Shown here: piece by piece, positions 1 to 7,796 of the stretch
How the letters are laid out: every line of letters starts with the position of its first letter
Numbering within the stretch: the first letter of the stretch is position 1
Assembly (NCBI RefSeq): GCF_000215745.1
Contig: NC_015663.1
Location: forward strand, 4,436,780 to 4,500,779
From: Klebsiella aerogenes KCTC 2190
GTDB taxonomy: Bacteria > Pseudomonadota > Gammaproteobacteria > Enterobacterales > Enterobacteriaceae
Length of the DNA stretch: 64,000 nucleotides
Direction: 5' to 3'
Notes under the pieces: generated by a model
Told to the model about the DNA's origin: nothing
What the model saw: only the letters and a program-made list of their open reading frames with translations
Databases searched by the model: none
Made by a program: the position numbers and the translations under genes

Positions 1-1424
1 CCTTTTAGCGCCCTCCGGGCAACACTTCCTCAGGCACGCTCAGCGGCGCCCCGGCATCAAAGGCGGCGGCATACATATCGTGCAGCACAATCTTTGACAG
101 CAGGCTGGCGGCATCGGTCTGCACTTTGCCGAGTTCCGTGGGTTTACAGTCGCCGCCAACATCGGCATGCATCCCGGGATAGACCACCTCCACCGCTCCC
201 CGCCGGGTATTTACCGTCCGGACCGCGAATGGAGTCCAGCGGCAGGTCGCCGTGCTGCTCGTGGCCGGCGACAAAGTGGTAGCAGCTTTTTAAGAAGCCT
301 TTGGTGGTCGGCAGCCGCAGGTTGTTGGCCGCCCAGCCCAGATGCCCGGTGGCCGACGGCAGGATATGCGGCACGCCAACCGCGGAGACCGTATCCAGCA
401 GCCCCATAAACTCGATACTGATGGGGATGCCCAGCAGGGTCGGGCCGCCTGGCACCCCGGTCCCCGCCGGCAGCATATTTGTCGCATCGAGCGGCATTTT
501 AGCGTCATCAAGCAGCGACTCCAGCCCGCGGGCGAAGGCGCGGGCGGTGGCGGCCCCCCGGCAGTAGCCGTAGACGAACAGCTTGATTTTGGCGATGCGC
601 CGCTGCGAGCGCTGGATATGCAGCCGCGTCGGCTGCCGTGGCCACTGGTTGACCACGCACCCCAGATGGTCGTCGCAGAATTTGTCAAGCGCGCTTTTAC
701 GGTTGAACTTCTGGGTCAGCCGCGAGAAGGGCCAGACGGTGGCCATCTGAGGCCGAAAGATATCCAGTTCGCTGTCTTCGATCCTTTCCTTTCTCACCGC
801 ATAGCAAATGCTGCTGTAGGTTTTAAGCAGCGCCTGGTTGATACGGTCCTCACCGCCGTTGGCAAACAGCTCGCCGTCCAGCGAGTAGTGCTCTTCGCCA
901 ATCTCCGGAAAGCGCGCCCCGCAGCCGGGAAAGTAGTAACTGAAGTAGCCGTCACTCTCAGCTGTTTCCTTCTGATCTTTCCAGTTGGCTGCATGATAGA
1001 GGCGGCCGATATTAGTCAGCGGCGGGTTACGCGAGCCATACACCTCATCGGCCCCCTTTTCATTACAGCAGGTACCGTCAAAGAACAGGCTGATATGCAG
1101 GCTGGCGGGACAGCCCGGCTCCGTTTTTTTGTCCGATTGATGTTCAGACTCCCCGACATATCCTTCCAGATACTGCCTGGCGAAGTTGCCTTCGGCCTGC
1201 GTTCTGCTCGCCGGCAGGCGGCCGCGCTCGTTGTATTCGGCTTTCTGCTGCACAGAGTTATCGGCAGACTTTTCTCCGTTTTTATCATCCGGCCCGGGAA
1301 ACTTCGGCGGTAAGCTGGCCGCTTCCGCGGTGGAGGTTTTAACCGTGACCGGGGTGGCGCCGGTCTGAAAGGCGGCAATAAGCGCCTTCAGGGCATTCAG
1401 CGTGGACTCTGCGGTGTCGGACAT
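1..1424 (-). pseudogene. DUF2235 (Tle1-like) T6SS-associated protein, copy 1, frameshifted and cut by window edge
   Basis: Nearly identical to the intact copy at 2089-4476, with the same N-terminus, the FFDGT motif and the GYCRG motif. The reading frame is lost near base 200: the C-rich run there has one base more than the matching stretch near 3250. The protein then continues in another frame with the typical HADVGG motif. A second one-base excess near base 15 (GGAGGG against GGAGGT) puts a stop after LPGG. The rest lies outside the window. Two shifts in one copy suggest a decaying duplicate, although errors in G/C runs could also explain them. It follows its own DUF3304 lipoprotein gene, overlapping it by 28 bases. 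Confidence 0.8.
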
Positions 1425-1969
1425 ACGATCTCCTCCTTAATATGTTTGAAAATGATCTTATCCGCTCGTTGCTCCCAGTCAGGAGGAGACTGGGGTACCG
1501 GGTAGCCCGGCTGTCCCGGTGGAATGCAGGAACGGACTATCCGCACCTTATCGCAGGGGAAAATATGCACATGAAAGCCGCAAGCCTGATCCTCTTCCCA
1601 GCGTTCAATGGGCACGGTGATCGGGCCATGGCGCTGATAGTATTGCGAATAGTTGTCAGGCATATCGCTTATTTTCATCCAGGAGTTAGGGTCGGAAGTC
1701 CAGGTAATTTTTGCCGTCAGCCCCGGGCGCCAGACATCTGGCACCATCACACAGCAGAAGCCGCCGCCGCCGCCGTAGGAATTGGCCCTTGGTCCCCCGT
1801 AGCCGTTCACCTGCACCGAAACGATGGCGTCCGGACCATGGTTTAAAAGGGTGATGTCAGCGCCGCTCATGCCGTCGCGACTGTGGTCACGACAGGCCGT
1901 CAGCAGGCAGAGAAAAACGGCGGCCAGCACCGCCAGCCCGCCGGGCAAAATACGGATATGCTTTATCAT
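1397..1969 (-). CDS. DUF3304-family lipoprotein, copy 1 (putative immunity or accessory protein)
   Basis: A 190-residue protein with a lipoprotein signal: a positive N-terminus, a hydrophobic stretch and the lipobox LTAC, with Cys26 as the lipidated residue. The start is the ATG giving MIKHIR; codons open upstream (to 2092) are AT-rich and not matched in the paired copy. The rest is a small predicted beta-rich domain with a GYGG and GGGGG stretch and several cysteines, resembling DUF3304 proteins that accompany T6SS lipase-like genes. Its 3' end overlaps the downstream DUF2235 gene by 28 bases, so the two are probably co-translated. A periplasmic immunity role is inferred only from this pairing. 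Confidence 0.75.
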   Translation of the reverse strand: MIKHIRILPGGLAVLAAVFLCLLTACRDHSRDGMSGADITLLNHGPDAIVSVQVNGYGGPRANSYGGGGGFCCVMVPDVWRPGLTAKITWTSDPNSWMKISDMPDNYSQYYQRHGPITVPIERWEEDQACGFHVHIFPCDKVRIVRSCIPPGQPGYPVPQSPPDWEQRADKIIFKHIKEEIVCPTPQSPR

Positions 1970-2088
1970 TGATGTGTCCTTACAAAAGAAATTAAATGCG
2001 TCGTTATTAAGAGATGACGTGATGACAGAATTATATTTTGCTGATATATATACCTCCCGAAAATTTGTGATAATGATATTTGTAGCGG

Positions 2089-4476
2089 TCAAATAGAATT
2101 GGCCGCTATAAATATCTTCAGCTGTATTTTCATATCCGTTCGCGCCTGCACTAATATATCGCCGACATTAATATCTATAATCGCTTTTACCCGCTGGCCA
2201 AATTGTTTCACCGAATCCCACGTATCGTCATCGTTATCGTAAATCGTCCGCGACGCAAAATAACCGTGGGAAAACGAGGAGTGCAGCGGGTCATGATTAT
2301 ATTTGGCCAGCGTGTCATGCACGTAGTTATCGTAAAAATCCAGCATCGTCGGCGAGCCCATCAGCGCCGCCCGCCGGGCATCGCCGCTTTTCTTGATCTG
2401 GATATATTCCGACTCCTGCGCCGCCACCAGCGGACCGCCAAGCTGGTCGGTTTGCGTGGTGGGGATCACATCCAGCAGCACCTGGCCCAGCAGCGCCACG
2501 ATACCGGTATGGGCAAAGTCATAACCCCATGCCGCGCGATCCAGACGATCCTTATCGATAAACGGCACTTCACGCGGCACTTCACTTTCCACGGGCGCCG
2601 TCGCCGACGGCAGCGCGCCGGACGATTCATTCAGCGCCTGCTGATAAAAAAGCTTACGCTGATAATACTTATCGACATATTGCGGGCTGGCAAAGCGCTC
2701 GGTGCGCCAGGCGGTGATCCAGCTCAGCTGGTCCGCCAGCATCACCTCCAGCGCTTTGGCCTTCAGCGGCACATACACCGGATCCGGCAGCTTGCCCAGC
2801 GGGCCGTTCTCCGGCGACTTCGCGGCGGTGGCCGCGGCTTTCGCCTTATCGCCATCCGCCTTCTTGCGAGCCGCCTCCAGCGCGGCGACCGGATCCCGGC
2901 CCTGAGCCACGGCGATGGCCACCACCTCCGCCTCGTTAACGGCCGGCGTTTCGGTCTTCGCCCCGGCCTGCTGCCAGGCGTTAAACAGGGCGATGGCCTG
3001 GGCGGAGATTTTGAATTGGTCAGCGACATCCCCTTGCATTACCCGGTAGGTTTTGTTCTTAGCACCTCCGGGTAGAACATCACGCGGAACACTTAACGGC
3101 GCCCCGGCATCAAAGGCGGCGGCATACATATCATGCAGCACAATCTTTGACAGCAGGCTGCGGGCGTCGGTCTGCACTTTGCCGAGTTCTGACGGTTTAC
3201 AGTCGCCGCCGACATCGGCATGCACCCCGGGGTAGACCACCTCCACCACCCCCGCCGGATACTTACCGTCCGGACCGCGAATGGAGTCCAGCGGCAGGTC
3301 GCCGTGCTGCTCGTGGCCGGCGACAAAGTGGTAGCAGCTTTTTAAAAAACCTTTGGTGGTCGGCAGCCGCAGGCTGTTGGCCGCCCAGCCCAGATGCCCG
3401 GTGGCCGACGGCAGGATATGCGGCACGCCAACCGCGGAGACCGTATCCAGCAGCCCCATAAACTCGATACTGATGGGGATGCCCTGCAGGGTCGGACCGC
3501 CGGGCACCACCGTCCCCGCCGGCAGCATATTTGTCGCATCGAGCGGCATTTTAGCGTCATCGAGCAGCGACTCCAGCCCGCGGGCGAAGGCGCGGGCTGT
3601 GGCGGCCCCCCGGCAGTAGCCGTAGACAAAGAGCTTGATTTTGGCGATGCGCCGCTGCGAACGCTGGATATGCAGCCGAGTTGGCTGCCGCGGCCACTGA
3701 TTGACCACGCACCCCAGATAGTCGTCGCAGAATTTGTCAAGCGCGCTTTTACGGTCAAACTTCTGGGTCAGCCGCGAGAAGGGCCAGACGGTGGCCATAC
3801 TGTTCCGGTATCTGGTCAGTTCGCTGTCTTTGATCGCGGTTTTGTTCACCGCATAGCTGATGCTGCTGTAGGTTTTAAGCAGCGCCTGATTGATACGGTC
3901 CTCACCGCCGTTGGCAAACAGCTCGCCGTCCAGCGAGTAGTGCTCTTCGCCAATCTCCGGAAATCGCGCTCCGCAGCCGGGAAAGTAATAGCTGAAGTAG
4001 CCGTCGTTTTCCGCAGTTTCATCCTGCTCTTTCCAGTTTGCCGCATGGTAGAGCCTGCCGATATTGGTCAACGGCGGGTTACGCGAGCCGTATATCTCAT
4101 CAGCCCCCTCTTTAGTACAGCAGGTACCGTCGAAGAACAGGCTGATATGCAGGCTGGCCGGGCAGCCCGGTTCGGTTTTTTTGTCCGATTGATGATCGGA
4201 CTCCCCGACATAACCCTCCAGATACTGCCTGGCATAGTTGCCTTCGGTCTGCGTTCTGCTCGCCGGCAGGCGGCCGCGCTCGTTGTATTCGGCTTTCTGC
4301 TGCGTGGAGTTATCCGCCGGCGTTTTCTCCTTTTCATCATCCGGCCCGGGAAACTTCGGCGGTAAGCTGGCCGCTTCCGCGGTGGAGGTTTTGACCGCGA
4401 CCGGGGTGGCGCCGGTCTGAAAGGCGGCAATAAGCGCCTTCAGGGCATTCAGCGTGGACTCTGCGGTGTCGGACAT
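2089..4476 (-). CDS. DUF2235 (Tle1-like) T6SS-associated protein, intact copy
   Basis: A 795-residue protein of the DUF2235 alpha/beta-hydrolase family that includes the T6SS phospholipase Tle1. The fold motifs are in order: FFDGT near residue 115, a nucleophile-elbow motif GYCRG at 286-290, LLDTV with a likely catalytic Asp344, and VHADVGG with His419. The elbow carries Cys288 where the family normally has Ser (GFSRG), so activity is uncertain. Residues 540-580 are Ala/Lys rich and low in complexity. There is no signal peptide, as expected for a T6SS cargo. It lies downstream of a DUF3304 lipoprotein gene, overlapping by 28 bases. Family assignment is firm; an effector role is inferred from the T6SS context. 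Confidence 0.8.
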   Translation of the reverse strand: MSDTAESTLNALKALIAAFQTGATPVAVKTSTAEAASLPPKFPGPDDEKEKTPADNSTQQKAEYNERGRLPASRTQTEGNYARQYLEGYVGESDHQSDKKTEPGCPASLHISLFFDGTCCTKEGADEIYGSRNPPLTNIGRLYHAANWKEQDETAENDGYFSYYFPGCGARFPEIGEEHYSLDGELFANGGEDRINQALLKTYSSISYAVNKTAIKDSELTRYRNSMATVWPFSRLTQKFDRKSALDKFCDDYLGCVVNQWPRQPTRLHIQRSQRRIAKIKLFVYGYCRGAATARAFARGLESLLDDAKMPLDATNMLPAGTVVPGGPTLQGIPISIEFMGLLDTVSAVGVPHILPSATGHLGWAANSLRLPTTKGFLKSCYHFVAGHEQHGDLPLDSIRGPDGKYPAGVVEVVYPGVHADVGGDCKPSELGKVQTDARSLLSKIVLHDMYAAAFDAGAPLSVPRDVLPGGAKNKTYRVMQGDVADQFKISAQAIALFNAWQQAGAKTETPAVNEAEVVAIAVAQGRDPVAALEAARKKADGDKAKAAATAAKSPENGPLGKLPDPVYVPLKAKALEVMLADQLSWITAWRTERFASPQYVDKYYQRKLFYQQALNESSGALPSATAPVESEVPREVPFIDKDRLDRAAWGYDFAHTGIVALLGQVLLDVIPTTQTDQLGGPLVAAQESEYIQIKKSGDARRAALMGSPTMLDFYDNYVHDTLAKYNHDPLHSSFSHGYFASRTIYDNDDDTWDSVKQFGQRVKAIIDINVGDILVQARTDMKIQLKIFIAANSI

Positions 4477-5021
4477 ACGATCTCCTCCTTGATATGTTTG
4501 AAAATGATCTTATCCGCTCGTTGCTCCCAGTCAGGAGGAGACTGGGGTACCGGGTAGCCCGGCTGCCCAGGCGGGATGCAGGAACGCACTATCCGCACTT
4601 TATCGCAGGGGAAAATATGCACATCAAAGCCACAGGCCTGCCCCTTCTCCCAATGTTCGATAGGGACAGTAATCGGCCCATGTTTCTGATAGTGAGTTTC
4701 ATAATCGTCCGGCATCTCACTCGATTTCATCCAGGAGTTAGGGTCGGAAGTCCAGGTGATTTTTGCCGTCAGGCCCGGTCGCCAGTCGTTGGGCACCATC
4801 ACGCAGCAGAAGCCGCCGCCGCCGCCGTAGGGATTCGCCCTTGGCCCGCCGTAGCCGTCAACCTGCATAGAAACAATGGCGTCTGGACCGTGGTTATAGA
4901 CATTTATATCAGCGCCGCTCATCCCGTCGCGACTGTGATCGCGACAGGCCGTCAGCAGGCAGAGAAAAACGGCGGCCAGCACCGCCAGCCCGCCGGGCAA
5001 AATACGGATATGCTTTATCAT
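4449..5021 (-). CDS. DUF3304-family lipoprotein, copy 2 (putative immunity or accessory protein)
   Basis: A 190-residue paralogue of the lipoprotein at 1397-1969. The signal peptide, lipobox LTAC with Cys26, and the last 40 residues are identical; differences cluster in the middle (residues 40-45 and 110-140). It starts at the ATG giving MIKHIR. The 3' end overlaps the intact DUF2235 gene by 28 bases. That each DUF2235 copy has its own lipoprotein, with divergence concentrated in the exposed middle, fits an effector and cognate partner pair, but no sequence feature proves immunity. Confidence 0.75.
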   Translation of the reverse strand: MIKHIRILPGGLAVLAAVFLCLLTACRDHSRDGMSGADINVYNHGPDAIVSMQVDGYGGPRANPYGGGGGFCCVMVPNDWRPGLTAKITWTSDPNSWMKSSEMPDDYETHYQKHGPITVPIEHWEKGQACGFDVHIFPCDKVRIVRSCIPPGQPGYPVPQSPPDWEQRADKIIFKHIKEEIVCPTPQSPR

Positions 5022-5139
5022 TGATGTGTCCTTACAAATACAAAGTGATGACTTATTAATAAATGGCGTAATTAAATGCTTGTATTTATGCTAATAGATG
5101 AACCTCTATATATAACTGATGATGATATTTGTAGCGGTC

Positions 5140-5398
5140 AATGAATATTGGCCACGATAAATATTCTCAGCAGTTATTTCATATCCGTTCGTGCGTGTAT
5201 TAATTATTTCGCCGATATTAAGTTCAATAATTGTTTTACTCGCAGGCCCGGCAGGACGCTATTATCGTAAAAATCCAGCATCTGCGGCGAACCCAGCTGC
5301 GCCACGATGCCGGTGTGGGCAAAGTCATAGCCCCACGCCGCGTGGTCCAGCCGATCCTTGTCGATAAACGGTACCTCACGCGGCCCCACGCTCTGCGC
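5140..5398 (-). pseudogene. Remnant of a third DUF2235 gene (C-terminal pieces)
   Basis: The minus strand encodes REVPFIDKDRLDHAAWGYD and AHTGIVAQLG, matching the C-terminal third of the intact gene. It then jumps to SPQMLDFYDN and, after another gap, to RVK followed one frame away by IIELNIGEIINTRTN, the counterpart of the extreme C-terminus. Two internal deletions and one frameshift are therefore visible. The 5' side is joined directly to a tssF fragment at about 5398. It cannot make a functional protein and is best read as the fossil of an older cassette. Confidence 0.75.
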
Positions 5399-5715
5399 AG
5401 GCGGCGCAGCAGACGGTATTTTTCGGCCCCAGCGGGCGGGAATATATCTCCAGCCCGGCAGGCACCGTTTCCGCCATCTTCATCGTCGGTAGTTCCGGCG
5501 TCAGCGCCACCACCGATAGCCACGGAATGGTGCGCAGATAGTGCGGCCACAGCATGCTAACCAGCCCTTCGGTAAGCTCAGGCAGGTCGTCATCAATCTT
5601 TTCCCGCAAGCGCTCCATGGAAAAAGCAACCCCTTCAAACAGACGCTCTACGTAGGGATCCGGCGTACCGGCTTTGTCGAGATCCAGCATCGAAATAGCG
5701 CAAGGTTAAATCATC
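5396..5715 (-). pseudogene. tssF: tssF fragment (T6SS baseplate subunit)
   Basis: An internal stretch reads LDKAGTPDPYVERLFEGVAF, then ELTEGLVSMLWPHYLRTIPW and AGLEIYSRPLGPKNTVC, typical of the N-terminal 120 residues of TssF. Just upstream in another frame (5692-5715) the bases encode DDLTLRYF, the usual TssF start. The intervening twenty or so residues are missing, so a small deletion with a frameshift has removed them. Downstream the gene is cut after the SRPL-GPKNTV region and fused to the DUF2235 remnant. About three quarters of the roughly 580-residue protein is absent. No other tssF copy is in the window. Confidence 0.8.
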
Positions 5716-5759
5716 GATCGTATGCTATCCGTTACTCGTCCATGACGATCATCAGGCGT

Positions 5760-7334
5760 TTAAACGCACAGCACCGCCGCGCGGGCGGGGTCAATAGCAA
5801 TCAGGTCCGCCAGCAAACGGTCCATCTGCGACTGCAGACGAGCTCTTTCCGTTTCGCTGCGTCCGGCCTTACCGCGCAACAGCCGCAGATGACGCGCTCG
5901 GACTTCAAACAGTAGTTCCGGTTCCCATTGCGCCAGTGACAGCGTGGCTGCCAGCACGTCCAGTTCCGCCAGCAGATGTTGCGCCAGTTCGTTTTTCCCG
6001 CTCTGCTCGGCAATCCGCGCCATCAATAATCGCAGTAACCAGCGGCTTCTGGGGGTGGTGATACCCGGACGATGTTGCAGCCAGGTCAGCGCCGCCTCAG
6101 CGCCATCGCTGTCGACCAGAGCCAGCGCCTCCGGCTCTAACTGAAGGATGTTGTCGTCGCCGGAAGCGGTGACGGCGCGGGAAGCGGTGTCGTCCAGCCA
6201 GATGGTTGCATTATCCAGCACCTGTTGCTGTATCCAGTTCAGCGTCACCTCATCGGCAAACGGCGTACCATCGTTAAACGCCAACCCTTCCAGGCCGATC
6301 AAACGTGCCAGCAGTCCTTGCAGATCATGCTGAATAATAGCGGCCTGCGCGTCGCGCCCGGATTTCAACAGCGCCTGGTGAACATACCACTGCAGATCCA
6401 GCCACAGATGGTTTGCGCCGCGGGAAAACATCTCGCTGGCCTGCTCGAGTAATTCCATCCAGCTCTGTTGGAGATACAGCCTTTTCAGCAGCGCCCGCTG
6501 GTCCGGTTTTGGCGGATCAATACGAGTTCTGCCGCCCGCCAGTAACGGCGGCAACTGATGCAGCGTATCATGGCGAATGCTCTTTATCAGGTGATGGGCA
6601 GAGAGCCAGCCATCCGGCTGGTCGCTGAGATACTTTGCCAGCACCCGCGCCTGCGTCAGCAGCTCCTGACCAGAGGTGATACCGCTGAGCACTGGCGCGC
6701 TGCCCCCCACCGCCGCTAGCGGCGCATCGCTGATATTCTGCGGGACCACAGCTTCTGGCCCGCCGGATTTCATTAACCGGGTTTCGAGGGCGGCGCACAA
6801 CGCGCCGGGGACCGCCCCTTCTTGCGTCTGCTCCATGATCAGCAACGCGCCGGTGATACGTAGCGCATCGCTGTTGCATACCTCCGGGTATAACGACAGG
6901 CTGTCGAGCATGCGCTGGCTCGCCAGCCAGTCAAGGGCAGCTCTCCTGCTGCGATCCCGCTGCGGGTGTAGACTCACGCCAAAACGCTGCATTAATCCAG
7001 CCAGTAATTCCAGCCCATCAGCCAGACCCGCTTCGCCATCGCGGTGCAGGCGGGCCCAGGCGTAGTATGAGGCGACGCGGATATCCTGAGTGACGGTGGT
7101 CAGCAGCTTTTCCGCAAGCTGACAAATCAGATCGGTATTGGCGCCGGATAGCTTATTCACTTCTTCGCGCATCAACTGGAAATCATCGTCATAGCCGGGA
7201 TCATCGCCCGTTGGTTGCTCGGCCGTGACCGGCTGCAGCCAGTTTTCCCACAGCAGCAAACGCTGCTGGGTCTGTGCGGCCAGCGCTTCCGGCGCTACCT
7301 GGCTCGCACTAATCAATGTATGAACTGATGCCAT
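5760..7334 (-). CDS. tssA: T6SS protein TssA (ImpA/VasJ type)
   Basis: A 524-residue protein with the N-terminal ImpA domain: the WENWLQPV and QPTGDDPGYDDDF stretch, then a helical region around residues 55-160 with YYAWARLHRDG. The C-terminal half is a long helical VasJ-like domain. TssA primes baseplate and sheath assembly and caps the growing sheath. The start ATG overlaps the stop of a vgrG fragment (TTTATTAATG), and a GGGAGG ribosome site lies inside that fragment. The gene looks intact although its neighbours on both sides are broken. Confidence 0.88.
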   Translation of the reverse strand: MASVHTLISASQVAPEALAAQTQQRLLLWENWLQPVTAEQPTGDDPGYDDDFQLMREEVNKLSGANTDLICQLAEKLLTTVTQDIRVASYYAWARLHRDGEAGLADGLELLAGLMQRFGVSLHPQRDRSRRAALDWLASQRMLDSLSLYPEVCNSDALRITGALLIMEQTQEGAVPGALCAALETRLMKSGGPEAVVPQNISDAPLAAVGGSAPVLSGITSGQELLTQARVLAKYLSDQPDGWLSAHHLIKSIRHDTLHQLPPLLAGGRTRIDPPKPDQRALLKRLYLQQSWMELLEQASEMFSRGANHLWLDLQWYVHQALLKSGRDAQAAIIQHDLQGLLARLIGLEGLAFNDGTPFADEVTLNWIQQQVLDNATIWLDDTASRAVTASGDDNILQLEPEALALVDSDGAEAALTWLQHRPGITTPRSRWLLRLLMARIAEQSGKNELAQHLLAELDVLAATLSLAQWEPELLFEVRARHLRLLRGKAGRSETERARLQSQMDRLLADLIAIDPARAAVLCV

Positions 7335-7669
7335 TAATAAAGATCCTCCCTGCGCTGTTCACTCTCCGCCTCGCAGCCCCATACGGACTCCGCCCCGCTG
7401 TCGCTCATTCCCGACGGGCTGTTGACGGGGAGTGTCTTACCAAATATCAACGCGCGCTGCGCATCGGCGAAATTCACCACTTCGCTCTGCGCCTCTTCCT
7501 GCAGGGTGAAATAATAGAATATGCCGACTTCAGCCAGCAGGCGCTGAATAAACGCCAGGTCGCTCTCGCGATACTGGTTTATCTGTTCGCGTTTTGGGTA
7601 GCTTTGCTTGAGATTAAATTCATATTCCCAACCATGCAGGTTATGCTCCTGCGGTTGTGTTGCGCTCAC
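7334..7669 (-). pseudogene. vgrG: vgrG (tssI) internal fragment
   Basis: The open frame of 111 codons contains YEFNLKQSYPKREQ, INQYRESDLAFIQRLLAEVG and SGMSDSGAESVWG, characteristic of the gp27-like N-terminal part of VgrG spike proteins (roughly residues 120-230 of a 600-800 residue protein). The true N-terminus, the needle domain and the C-terminus are all missing. The sequence ends in unrelated residues (CEAESEQRREDLY) that run into the tssA start. It lies between clpV and tssA, so a former vgrG gene there has been almost entirely deleted. Confidence 0.85.
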
Positions 7670-7796
7670 GGCCCAACGAACTCATCCAGGTCATATTTTT
7701 TCTCCATAAGACCGCAATGCCCTGCAGATAGTGTTCTGCTTGCCCATCGCCCGCGCCATCCTGTACCGGGATGGCGTTGACGCTAAGATATCCTCA

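Larger units (their letters stand above)
1..5245. repeat. Tandem array of lipoprotein/DUF2235 cassettes, unit about 3052 bp
   Basis: The segment from 1 to about 2090 realigns to about 3053-5140 with an offset of 3052 bases over the lipoprotein and effector genes, and 3049 near the outer edge. The match continues beyond the intergenic spacer: the end of the intact DUF2235 gene (about 2090-2190) aligns with a degenerate sequence at about 5140-5245. The array therefore reads, in transcription order, remnant, lipoprotein 2, effector 2, lipoprotein 1, effector 1. The window edge hides how many more units follow. Confidence 0.85.

Noticed and set aside
342..1313. Plus-strand open frame of 323 codons, and its twin at 3394-4365
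   Set aside because: Both lie exactly opposite the DUF2235 genes, duplicate together with them, have no ribosome site and encode no recognisable protein. They are antisense shadows of GC-rich genes.
1..5140. CRISPR-like repetition
   Set aside because: The repetition is a single large tandem duplication of two genes, not short repeats with spacers.
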